Source of the DNA: Aquimarina sp040786285 | Lineage (GTDB): Bacteria; Bacteroidota; Bacteroidia; Flavobacteriales; Flavobacteriaceae | Assembly (NCBI RefSeq): GCF_040786285.1 | Contig: NZ_JBFMKQ010000001.1 | Coordinates: 1,612,001 to 1,676,000, forward strand | Direction: 5' to 3' | Length of the DNA: 64,000 nt | Part shown: piece by piece, positions 16,478 to 24,484 of the stretch | Layout: every line of letters begins with the position of its first letter | How positions within the stretch are numbered: position 1 is the stretch's first letter | Notes under the pieces: model-generated | What the model was told of the DNA's origin: nothing | The model's input: the letters and a program-made list of their open reading frames with translations, nothing else | Database searches by the model: none | Translations under genes and position numbers: made by a program

Positions 16478-17812
16478 ATGAATACAAAAGAAGAAACCAT
16501 ACTCGATTTTATAGCCATTGGAGTTGGCCCTATGAACCTTGGATTAGCTTGTCTAACAGAACCTATTGCTGAGTTAGATGGATTATTTCTGGATAAAAAG
16601 GAAAGATTTGATTGGCACCCTGGGATGATGCTTCAGGATACCACGCTTCAGATCCCTTTTATGGCAGATTTGGTAACACTGGCGGATCCAACAAATCCAT
16701 ATAGTTTTCTAAATTATATCAAGGAGCAGGGGCGTATCTATTCATTTTATATTCGCGAAAACTTCTTGGTTTTAAGAAATGAATATAATCAATATTGCCA
16801 ATGGGCTATTAGTAAACTCTCAAATATTCATTTTCAAACTGAAGTTAAAGAAATTCTTTACAATGAAGAAGAGAAGTATTATATCGTTTTTTCAAATTGT
16901 ACTAAAACAAACGAACAAAAAGTATATAAAACTCGAAAATTGGTTTTAGGTACCGGTAATCAGCCTTTTATTCCTAAATGTTGTACCTCTTTGAAAGGAA
17001 AAACTATTCATTCTTCGGCCTATCTTTCTCATAAAGAAAAACTACAATCTAAAAAATCGATTACTGTATTAGGTAGTGGGCAAAGTGCGGCTGAAATTTT
17101 CTACGACCTTTTACAAGATATTGATACAAAGGGATACGAACTCAATTGGATCACAAGATCACCTAGATTCTTTCCGTTAGAGTATTCTAAGCTTACACTA
17201 GAAATGACCTCTCCAGAATATGTAGATTATTTCTATGACTTGCCTTCTGCTAAAAGAGATGACCTAATCAAGAACCAAAAACATTTGTATAAGGGCATTA
17301 ATCAAGATTTGATTGCCAATATTTATGATTTGATCTATACCAAACAATTAACCAATAAAGTTAAGATCAACCTTAGAACGAATTCAGAATTAAAGAAGGC
17401 AGATTATGATGCTACTTTAGAAAAATTCTATCTCGAAATACATCAATACGAGCAGAATAAGTATTACCAACATCAGACAGAAGGGTTAGTGCTAGCTACG
17501 GGTTATATGTATCAGCGGCCTAAATGTATTGAAGGAATTAAAGATGGTATTCGATGGGATGAAAAAGGAAGATATAATGTGCATCGTAATTACACCATTG
17601 ATCATAAAGGTAGAGATGTTTTTGTGCAAAATGCAGAGTTACATACCCATGGATTTGTTACTCCTGATCTGGGAATGGCATGCTATCGAAATTCATATAT
17701 CATCAAGGAGCTTACAGGAACAGATTATTATCCAATCGAAAAACGAATCGCTTTTCAGCAATTTGAAGTTACCGAAGAAGAAGAAATTAAAGTACAAGAG
17801 CCTACCATATGA
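16478..17812 (+). CDS. FAD-dependent amine N-hydroxylase (lysine/cadaverine N-monooxygenase, DesB/IucD-like)
   Basis: A 444-residue flavoprotein of the IucD/SidA/PvdA family. It has the N-terminal FAD motif (AIGVGPMNLGLA, about residues 13-24), the substrate/FAD segment FDWHPGMMLQDTTLQIPF, an NADPH-binding VLGSGQSAAEIF (around residue 195) and the C-terminal LATGY motif (around 340). It should N-hydroxylate the diamine from the upstream decarboxylase, giving the hydroxylamine that becomes the iron-chelating hydroxamate. The last four bases overlap the start of the MFS exporter gene (ATGA), indicating translational coupling. Confidence 0.92.
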   Translation: MNTKEETILDFIAIGVGPMNLGLACLTEPIAELDGLFLDKKERFDWHPGMMLQDTTLQIPFMADLVTLADPTNPYSFLNYIKEQGRIYSFYIRENFLVLRNEYNQYCQWAISKLSNIHFQTEVKEILYNEEEKYYIVFSNCTKTNEQKVYKTRKLVLGTGNQPFIPKCCTSLKGKTIHSSAYLSHKEKLQSKKSITVLGSGQSAAEIFYDLLQDIDTKGYELNWITRSPRFFPLEYSKLTLEMTSPEYVDYFYDLPSAKRDDLIKNQKHLYKGINQDLIANIYDLIYTKQLTNKVKINLRTNSELKKADYDATLEKFYLEIHQYEQNKYYQHQTEGLVLATGYMYQRPKCIEGIKDGIRWDEKGRYNVHRNYTIDHKGRDVFVQNAELHTHGFVTPDLGMACYRNSYIIKELTGTDYYPIEKRIAFQQFEVTEEEEIKVQEPTI

Positions 17813-18978
17813 AGAATTTCCTAATTATAATGACATTGGTCGCTGTGGTAAGTGATTATTTACTACATCCTTTTTACCCACAGTTCTTTGAGGCTCGTTT
17901 TGGTGTTACCGATCCAGAATGGGTAGGGTATTATTTTGCGGCTATTTGTTTTATGGTGATGATTGCTTTTCCGTTTTGGGCGTATGTTTCTAAAAAAGTG
18001 GCAGAACTTAATATTTTGGTGTATACACAATTCATTGCTGGGCTATTAGCATTATACTGCTATTGGACTACGTCTTATATCAATTTTTGGATAGTATCGC
18101 TCATCATGATATTATTTAAAGGAAGTTACTTATTGGTCTATCCATACATTCTAAAAATCATCGCCAAAAAAGAACATCCGGGTACTATAGGATTATTATC
18201 GGTAGTTGTCCATTTGGGTGGGATTTTAGGAGCAGTTATTGGTGGGTTTACTGTCGATTTGATTGATGCCAGTTATATATTTTTAATTATGGCGGGAGGT
18301 GATTTTATACAAATGGGAATGAGCGGTTATTTACTTAAAAGTGAGAAATATGACACCTCAAGAACCAATGAAACCGAGGAAAAAATAATTGCTAATAAGA
18401 AAATGATTCCGAAAGGATTCATCTTAAAAATAGGAATTACAACACTACTGTTATATGCAAGCGCATTTATTACCCGACCCTTTTTTTCAACCTATTGGGA
18501 GTATATAACGGCCAATTCTAGTACACTATTTTCTGGGGCGGTATATGCACTACCTGGCTTTGTAGCATTGCTTGTGCTTTGGTGGGATATAAAAAGAAAA
18601 GGAACAAAATCCAGTGGTATCATAATTCCTCTATGTGTTGGTGTCATTGGTTTGTTAGCACAAGGTATCCCAATTCCTTTTTTAGTTATTCTGGGTAGAA
18701 TCGTATATGGATGGGCGATTTTTAGAGCCATTGTTCGTTTTGATGTATTGTTGTTTGAATCTAGTACTCCTGAGACCTATGCAATAGACTATAGTAAAGT
18801 ACATTTTTTTCAAAATCTAGGAGTATTAATATCTTCCTTTTTAGTGGGTATTCTTGTAGATCAATATGGATTGGTAATTCCTTTTACAGTGGCATGTGTT
18901 GGTTTTACTTTGACTTTGGGCTTATATGTTTTGCTTTTTAAAATAAATTTCAAAAAAACCATAGTAAAGACAACTTAA
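17809..18978 (+). CDS. MFS transporter, probable siderophore exporter
   Basis: A 389-residue major facilitator with about 12 hydrophobic segments, with the GGILGAVIGG region near residue 145 and a central hydrophilic loop rich in Lys/Glu around 185-205. It is embedded in the siderophore operon, overlapping the hydroxylase gene by 4 bases and 4 bases before the acyltransferase gene, so export of the finished siderophore from the cytoplasm is the natural role. Sequence alone does not establish the substrate. Confidence 0.82.
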   Translation: MKNFLIIMTLVAVVSDYLLHPFYPQFFEARFGVTDPEWVGYYFAAICFMVMIAFPFWAYVSKKVAELNILVYTQFIAGLLALYCYWTTSYINFWIVSLIMILFKGSYLLVYPYILKIIAKKEHPGTIGLLSVVVHLGGILGAVIGGFTVDLIDASYIFLIMAGGDFIQMGMSGYLLKSEKYDTSRTNETEEKIIANKKMIPKGFILKIGITTLLLYASAFITRPFFSTYWEYITANSSTLFSGAVYALPGFVALLVLWWDIKRKGTKSSGIIIPLCVGVIGLLAQGIPIPFLVILGRIVYGWAIFRAIVRFDVLLFESSTPETYAIDYSKVHFFQNLGVLISSFLVGILVDQYGLVIPFTVACVGFTLTLGLYVLLFKINFKKTIVKTT

Positions 18979-18982
18979 TATT

Positions 18983-19585
18983 ATGGATACAATAACCAAA
19001 ATAGACATACTATTTTCTAAGTATTGTGAAGGCCTTGGAGAGATACAAGTACGCGATTTTAATTTTAAGGAAGATTCAGAGAAAATACATCATTGGGTGA
19101 CCAAGCCTTATGCAAAATATTGGGGGATGCAAGAGTCTACGATTACAGAGTTCGAAGAGGAATATCGAAAAATTACGGACAGTAAACATCATCATGTATG
19201 TATTGGGATGTTAGATGGCAAACCTATTTTTTTAATGGAATATTATGATCCGCATAAAGATACTATTGCTGATCATTATGATGTTCTTTCGGGGGATGTA
19301 GGTATGCATATTTTAGTGGCTCCGGTAGAAAAAAAGATTCCAAAATTTACCTGGATTGTATTTACCGCAATCATGGATTTTCTGTTTGCTGATCAAGAAA
19401 TAAAAAGGATAGTTGTAGAACCTGATGTTACGAATCAAAAGATTCATATTCTCAATGCTAAAGCCGGTTTTCGGTACTTCAAAGAAGTTCAATTACCTCA
19501 TAAAAGAGCACATTTAGCAATATGCACGCGTAAAGATTATAAAAGTGCAATTCAGAAATCACATGTAAAACAATATAACCAATGA
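18983..19585 (+). CDS. GNAT-type siderophore acyltransferase (DesC/IucB/AlcB-like)
   Basis: A 200-residue acyltransferase of the siderophore GNAT family (IucB/AlcB/RhbD relatives). Visible marks are HHWVTKPYAKYWGMQ near residues 36-50, PIFLMEYYDPHKD around 80, GDVGMHILVAP in the middle and the C-terminal RIVVEPDVTNQKIH segment. It should acylate the N-hydroxydiamine, typically with succinyl-CoA in bisucaberin/desferrioxamine routes, giving N-hydroxy-N-succinyl-diamine for the NIS synthetase. Its last four bases overlap the synthetase gene start. Confidence 0.88.
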   Translation: MDTITKIDILFSKYCEGLGEIQVRDFNFKEDSEKIHHWVTKPYAKYWGMQESTITEFEEEYRKITDSKHHHVCIGMLDGKPIFLMEYYDPHKDTIADHYDVLSGDVGMHILVAPVEKKIPKFTWIVFTAIMDFLFADQEIKRIVVEPDVTNQKIHILNAKAGFRYFKEVQLPHKRAHLAICTRKDYKSAIQKSHVKQYNQ

Positions 19586-21432
19586 ACACCTCAGATACTT
19601 TGATACTATCAACTCAAATCTCACATTTAACTCCAAAAATTTGGGAGATAGTAAATAGAAACTTAATTAGAAAAGCAATTAGCGAATTTACCCATGAGCA
19701 ACTTTTAAAACTTGAATTAATAGGGCAAAAAGAAGGTTGGGAAATTTATAAGATGTATACAGATACTCCCGATGTTGTTTATTACTTCAATGCAAAAAAA
19801 CGAGCACTGGATCATAAGCATGTGGATCATTCTTCAATTATAAAAATGAGGAGGGATAAAGAAGTAGAGTTAGACGCTCTTGATTTTATCTTAGAATTAA
19901 AAAATACACTTGGGATTCCTGATGATATGTTGCCTACCTACATGGAAGAAATTACCAGCACCTTACATGGTGCAGCTTATAAATATGCGCATCAAAAATA
20001 TAATGCCAGCGAGTTAGTATCAGCCGATTTTCAAGATATAGAAAAAGCAATGATCGAGGGACATCCTTGCTTTGTTGCTAATAATGGTAGGATTGGATTT
20101 AATACATCTCAGTATCATCATTTCGCCCCAGAAACAAAAACCTCCTTTTCTTTAGTTTGGATAGCAGGACACAAAACTAAAGCCGATTATCATAGTGTAT
20201 CGGTGCATGCCTATAATGTTTTAATAGAAAACGAACTGGGAAAAGAAGCGGTACAGCTTTTTAACCAAATATTGATGGATCGTGGTCTTAATCCAGAAGA
20301 CTATATTTTTATACCTGTTCACCCATGGCAATGGGATACAAAAATCAGTACTATTTTTGCTCAGGATATTGCACAACAATATATCGTTTTGTTAGGAAAA
20401 GGAAATGATCAATATGCTGCGCAACAATCTATTCGTACACTATTTAATACCACCCATCCAGAGAAATTGTATACTAAAACGGCCCTCTCGATACTTAATA
20501 TGGGTTTTATGAGAGGGTTATCCCCCTATTATATGGGAAGTACTCCTGTGATCACAGAATGGATATCTCAACTATTAGAACATGATACCCTCATACAACA
20601 GACAGGATTTACCATGTTGGGAGAAATTGCTGCCGTGGGGTATAGAAATCGATATTATGAGACCTTAGGTAAAACCAAAGCCCATAACAAATTGCTATCT
20701 GCCTTATGGAGAGAAAGTCCATATTCTAAGATTAACAAAGACCAAAAGTTAATGACGATGGCAGCGTTTTTACATTTAGATAATCAAGGAAATTCATTGG
20801 TGGTCGAATTAATAAAAGCATCTGCAGTATCTGTTGAGGTTTGGTTAGAAAACTATCTGCGTGCATATCTAACACCACTTTTACATTGTTTATTTCAATA
20901 CGGATTGGTGTTTATGCCTCATGGCGAAAATTTGATCATGGTTATTGAAAATAATATTCCGGTAAAAGTGATCATGAAAGATATCACCGAAGAGATTGCC
21001 ATTTTTGATGAAACGATAACATTACCTGAAAAAGCAAAACGATTATATGTTAAAGCAGATGATGATATTAAAGCATTGGCCATTTTTACAGATGTTTTTG
21101 ATTGCTTTTTTAGATTCCTTTCTGATATTTTGGTAACACAAGGTAGTTATTCTGAAACCATATTTTGGAAACAAGTAGCACAATGTGTTACAAACTACCA
21201 AGAAGCACATCCAGAACTTTCAGATAAATTTCAACGAATTGATCTTTTTGCACCAGAATTTAAGAGATGTTGCCTTAATCGGTTACAATTATTGAATACA
21301 AAACATATGCTCAACCTGGCAGACCCGGTAGACAGCTTACAATTTAAAGGAACTCTAAAAAATCCTATTGCTACCTATAAAACTGATACAAAAAACGCAA
21401 AAACCAACACATCACATGCAACTGCAAAATAG
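19582..21432 (+). CDS. NIS siderophore synthetase, IucA/IucC family (DesD/BibC-like, type C)
   Basis: A 616-residue NRPS-independent siderophore synthetase that joins carboxylates to hydroxamate amines using ATP in the cytoplasm. Family marks are EGHPCFVANNGRIGF (about residue 170), IPVHPWQWD (about 250), IRTLFNTTHPEKLYTKTALS with LNMGFMRGLSP (290-315) and FMPHGENLIMV (about 450). The HPCFVANNGR form resembles DesD, so it probably oligomerises and cyclises N-hydroxy-N-succinyl-diamine units into a bisucaberin-, putrebactin- or desferrioxamine-type product. Overlaps both neighbours by a few bases, as expected for a tightly coupled operon. Confidence 0.92.
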   Translation: MNTSDTLILSTQISHLTPKIWEIVNRNLIRKAISEFTHEQLLKLELIGQKEGWEIYKMYTDTPDVVYYFNAKKRALDHKHVDHSSIIKMRRDKEVELDALDFILELKNTLGIPDDMLPTYMEEITSTLHGAAYKYAHQKYNASELVSADFQDIEKAMIEGHPCFVANNGRIGFNTSQYHHFAPETKTSFSLVWIAGHKTKADYHSVSVHAYNVLIENELGKEAVQLFNQILMDRGLNPEDYIFIPVHPWQWDTKISTIFAQDIAQQYIVLLGKGNDQYAAQQSIRTLFNTTHPEKLYTKTALSILNMGFMRGLSPYYMGSTPVITEWISQLLEHDTLIQQTGFTMLGEIAAVGYRNRYYETLGKTKAHNKLLSALWRESPYSKINKDQKLMTMAAFLHLDNQGNSLVVELIKASAVSVEVWLENYLRAYLTPLLHCLFQYGLVFMPHGENLIMVIENNIPVKVIMKDITEEIAIFDETITLPEKAKRLYVKADDDIKALAIFTDVFDCFFRFLSDILVTQGSYSETIFWKQVAQCVTNYQEAHPELSDKFQRIDLFAPEFKRCCLNRLQLLNTKHMLNLADPVDSLQFKGTLKNPIATYKTDTKNAKTNTSHATAK

Positions 21433-22528
21433 AATATTAGCTATAGATCTAGCAAGAGGAATAAGTGTACTGCTGGTCATTATAGTCCATACACTTTGGA
21501 TTTATGGCAATGTCCACACTCAATCTGAAACCTGGTTAGGGTCAATAATTCATTTTATTGGTAAAGGAACTCCAATGTTTTTAATTGCAATGGGTGTGTC
21601 ATTCACATTATCCCGTAATCAGAGTATTGTACTTTCTATCAAAAGAGCTTTTTACATTTTAGGAGTAGGATATCTTATGAATTTTTTAAAGTTTGTGCTT
21701 CCGGTTTTGGTAGGGACCGTACCCGATAATTTTATTGAGGCTTATGGATGGAGTACTCCCGCTACTCTGGATAATATGATTTACATGCTAGGAACTGGCG
21801 ATATCTTACAGTTGGCAGGAGTTGCTTTATTATTTATGGGGATAATCAATAAGTTTTCGAAAAACAAATATGTGCCTTTATTAATAGCATTACTCATAGC
21901 TTTAGTGACCAAAGAGGTGCATGGTTTTCGACTTGGGATTACAGGTGTAGACTATGTATTAGATCTTTTATGGGGAGCCAAGTGGAATGTATATTTCGCG
22001 GTATTCCCTTGGTTCTCATTTATTCTTATCGGAATGTTCTTTGGGATGTGGTATAAAGAGAAAAGAAATAGTACTACCTATCTTTTTAGCAAAATGGGTG
22101 TTGCAGGAATTATTTTAATGCTGATTGGCGGGGGGTTATGTTACTATGATTTTAAATACCATTTTGGAGATTACTTTCACTTGGGACCAGGAGGAACATT
22201 GTATTTAGCAGGGTTTAATCTCGTATTAATGTGGTTGGCAAACCTTTTGGTGACTCGAATAAATGAAAATAGCATCTTTAGATTCTTTTATTATTGTAGT
22301 ACACGTGTGACCACAATCTATGTGATCCAATGGGTACTTATTTGTTGGGGTATGGGAGCTCTGGGATATCAACAATTTGGTATGACTGGTGTACTCTTGC
22401 TAATTCTTTTTTATATGGTACTAACACTTGCAGTTCAAAAGTTTGTGTTGGATAGAGTATCGTTCACAAAAAAATATAAAAAACAAGCAGGTGTGGCTAC
22501 AAAGAAAGTAGCTATTCAAAAAAAATGA
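21416..22528 (+). CDS. membrane acyltransferase-like protein (DUF1624/acyltransferase-3-like) in siderophore operon
   Basis: About 370 residues from the ATG at 21416 (MQLQNRILAIDLARG). An in-frame codon at 21368 would extend the overlap with the synthetase to 65 bases and adds nothing conserved, so I prefer the later start, which overlaps by 17. Ten or so transmembrane helices follow. The N-terminal RILAIDLARG-VLLVIIVHT pattern and an FLIAMGVSF helix resemble the acyltransferase-3 and DUF1624 (HGSNAT-like) families, which transfer acyl groups across or at the membrane. In this operon it may acylate the siderophore or take part in its export. The donor and acceptor are not known. Confidence 0.7.
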   Translation: MQLQNRILAIDLARGISVLLVIIVHTLWIYGNVHTQSETWLGSIIHFIGKGTPMFLIAMGVSFTLSRNQSIVLSIKRAFYILGVGYLMNFLKFVLPVLVGTVPDNFIEAYGWSTPATLDNMIYMLGTGDILQLAGVALLFMGIINKFSKNKYVPLLIALLIALVTKEVHGFRLGITGVDYVLDLLWGAKWNVYFAVFPWFSFILIGMFFGMWYKEKRNSTTYLFSKMGVAGIILMLIGGGLCYYDFKYHFGDYFHLGPGGTLYLAGFNLVLMWLANLLVTRINENSIFRFFYYCSTRVTTIYVIQWVLICWGMGALGYQQFGMTGVLLLILFYMVLTLAVQKFVLDRVSFTKKYKKQAGVATKKVAIQKK

Positions 22529-22532
22529 TGGT

Positions 22533-23360
22533 ATGAGACAGTTTGATTGCGTTTCTGTAGAATATTTTAAGAAGGAAGAACTCTTATTTTGGAAAATAAA
22601 AGATACCGGGATGCCTAATTTTTGCTTACGAGGACTTCAGGAATTTCAAGAATTTTGTAATTGGATAAAAGAATATTTCTCGCACCCCGATAGACCCCTA
22701 AAATTTATTGTTTCGGGATCAGAACATGAGGGTATTTATAATATGGGAGGCGATTTACCATTTTTTTTGAATAGTATTAAGACTAATGATATTGACAAAT
22801 TGCAGCGTTATGCTCATTTATGTATTGATGCCATTTACAGCATCTACACCTCTTTTGATTTACCTGTGGTTACGATTGCATTGGTTGAAGGTAATGCTTA
22901 TGGAGGTGGTTTTGAATGTTCTTTGGCTCATGATTTTATTATTGCTAATGAAGAAGTGCACTTTGGATTGCCAGAAAATAAATTCAATCTATTTCCGGGT
23001 ATGGGGGGGTATAGTTTATTATATCCTAAGCTAAATACAATAGATGCCGATACCATCATAAGAAGTGGTAAAGTATATAAATCCCGGTACTTAGAGTCTT
23101 TGGGTCTTGTTGAACATGTTGTTTCGAAGGATAATACCGTTCTTGGATTACATAAATTTGTAAAAAAGATAAATGAGCAATTTAATTTTGAATATCATCA
23201 TGTATGTTGTAAAAAAATGGTCAATAGAGTATCAAAAAAAGAGCTATTAGAAATTACCAATGTTTGGGTAGAAGCATGTATGAAAATTGGCCAATTTGAT
23301 CTTCGAAAAATGGAAATCTTAGCAAAAGCACAATCTAGAAAAGTTAAAGTTTCGCTATAA
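22533..23360 (+). CDS. RpfF-like crotonase (DSF synthase homolog) in siderophore operon
   Basis: A 275-residue crotonase-fold enzyme that matches RpfF, the diffusible signal factor synthase of Xanthomonas and Burkholderia, better than ordinary enoyl-CoA hydratases. Shared segments are YNMGGDLPFF (residues 69-78), IALVEGNAYGGGFE, FGLPENKFNLFPGMGGYS and a C-terminal ITNVWVEACMKIG followed by AKAQSRK. The two catalytic glutamates of RpfF (E141, E161) correspond to E128 and E148 here, with the same 20-residue spacing. RpfF dehydrates 3-hydroxyacyl-ACP and releases a cis-2-enoic acid. It is 4 bases after the membrane acyltransferase gene, the last gene of the operon, and ends 1 base from the convergent AraC gene. 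Whether it makes a signal or an acyl group for the siderophore is unknown. Confidence 0.8.
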   Translation: MRQFDCVSVEYFKKEELLFWKIKDTGMPNFCLRGLQEFQEFCNWIKEYFSHPDRPLKFIVSGSEHEGIYNMGGDLPFFLNSIKTNDIDKLQRYAHLCIDAIYSIYTSFDLPVVTIALVEGNAYGGGFECSLAHDFIIANEEVHFGLPENKFNLFPGMGGYSLLYPKLNTIDADTIIRSGKVYKSRYLESLGLVEHVVSKDNTVLGLHKFVKKINEQFNFEYHHVCCKKMVNRVSKKELLEITNVWVEACMKIGQFDLRKMEILAKAQSRKVKVSL

Positions 23361-23361
23361 A

Positions 23362-24375
23362 CTATTTTTTGTCAATAGTAGAAGCATTCCTATACTTTTT
23401 TGGAGTGATGCCTGCTGTTTTTTTAAAAGCCGCTGTAAAATGTGTGGCATTTTTATACCCCACTAATTCTGAAATTTCGTATATCGGTTTTCTACTATGC
23501 TTAAGAAGTTTTCTAGCTTTAGACATTCGTTGATTTAGTGCATATTCAAAAATAGTCTCTCCAAAAATTCTTTTAAATTCTTTTTTTACTATAAAATCAT
23601 TGAGCCCTACTTTTCGTGCTAATTGTTGTATAGAGAATTGTTCTGTTAGATCAGAATTAATGATGGTTTGTATTTGATATATTTTTTTTATTGACTTAGG
23701 GTCTTTGTTTGAAAAATCAAGCTCCGGTTTTTGATTGGTATCTAATTGTAAAGAAAGTAATTCTAATACTTTTGATTCTAGAAATAATCGTTTTAACAAC
23801 CCTTGTCTTTGATCTGATAGTAATTCGGTTAAAATCTCTTGAGTTTTCACACAGATGGGTTTAGAAATTTTTTTACCCTGCTGTAACGTATAATTTTCAT
23901 GAAATTTATAGGCTTCCTGGAGTTTATGTCTTTTAATAAAATCTTGATTCATACGTATTTTAACTTCTTTGAAAGGTTTATTCTTATGAAACCGGATGTT
24001 TCCCGAATTATTTGATAGATATAAAAGATAACATTCCTGACTTTCGTAGATAAACTCTTCATTTTGTTCTTTTAATGAAATGATCTGTTCTCCTTCTATC
24101 AAAAATGAAAGTTCTAAGGTTTCATAAGCACGTATTCCAGAGAGGTTAAGATCGCTTTTTAAGCTAACATCAGTAATTCCAATATACAAACCATCAAAAG
24201 AGTAAAATTCAAAATTACCGTTTCCGTATGTGTTCAGAAATTGAAATTTTTTATGAAGTATACCGCAGACTTCATGAGTCTTAATGGGTGTCATAATAGA
24301 GGACCAAAAGTGCTTACAATCCTGTTTAGAAGTTAACTTTTTTGATGCTACATAATCACGTCTTTTTTTATCCAT
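23362..24375 (-). CDS. AraC family transcriptional regulator of the siderophore locus
   Basis: A 337-residue regulator (310 if the Met28 codon at 24294 is the start). The N-terminal part (to about 200) is a beta-rich sensing domain; the C-terminal 100 residues are a classical AraC double helix-turn-helix: FSIQQLARKVGLNDF, the FGETIFEYALNQRM linker and ISELVGYKNATHFTAAFKKT, then GITPKKYR. It lies between biosynthesis and receptor genes and probably activates both in response to the ferric siderophore, as AlcR and PchR do. The 30-bp element at 24357-24386 overlaps the upstream start codon. Since the same element in the other promoter is non-coding, the downstream start deserves consideration. 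It would also give autoregulation. Confidence 0.88.
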   Translation of the reverse strand: MDKKRRDYVASKKLTSKQDCKHFWSSIMTPIKTHEVCGILHKKFQFLNTYGNGNFEFYSFDGLYIGITDVSLKSDLNLSGIRAYETLELSFLIEGEQIISLKEQNEEFIYESQECYLLYLSNNSGNIRFHKNKPFKEVKIRMNQDFIKRHKLQEAYKFHENYTLQQGKKISKPICVKTQEILTELLSDQRQGLLKRLFLESKVLELLSLQLDTNQKPELDFSNKDPKSIKKIYQIQTIINSDLTEQFSIQQLARKVGLNDFIVKKEFKRIFGETIFEYALNQRMSKARKLLKHSRKPIYEISELVGYKNATHFTAAFKKTAGITPKKYRNASTIDKK

Positions 24376-24386
24376 AATACGTCATT
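24357..24386. promoter_or_regulatory. 30-bp shared element B, AraC operator candidate of the receptor operon
   Basis: This is the second copy of the element at 14872-14901, with mismatches only at the two bases just after TATCCA. On the minus strand its two GACGT half-sites are 21 bases apart. It ends 19 bases before the TAnnTTTG element of the TonB receptor gene and overlaps the annotated first codons of the AraC gene. Confidence 0.55.
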
Positions 24387-24405
24387 TTTCTATTTCTATA
24401 GACCT

Positions 24406-24413
24406 TAATTTTG
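24406..24413 (+). promoter_or_regulatory. -7 element of the siderophore receptor operon
   Basis: TAATTTTG fits TAnnTTTG and predicts a start near 24418, about 65 bases before the receptor start codon and directly before the iron-box-like repeat at 24424-24438. Confidence 0.5.
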
Positions 24414-24423
24414 TAACTAAGTT

Positions 24424-24438
24424 TATTTAGATTAAATA
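24424..24438. promoter_or_regulatory. iron-box-like inverted repeat at the receptor operon start
   Basis: TATTT-AGATT-AAATA, the counterpart of 14938-14952. Both copies lie 7 to 10 bases after a TAnnTTTG element, a position where a bound repressor would block transcription. Confidence 0.5.
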
Positions 24439-24484
24439 TAAATAAAGTTGTAAATCTAACTAAATTGTTTTAAAAAAATTGTAA

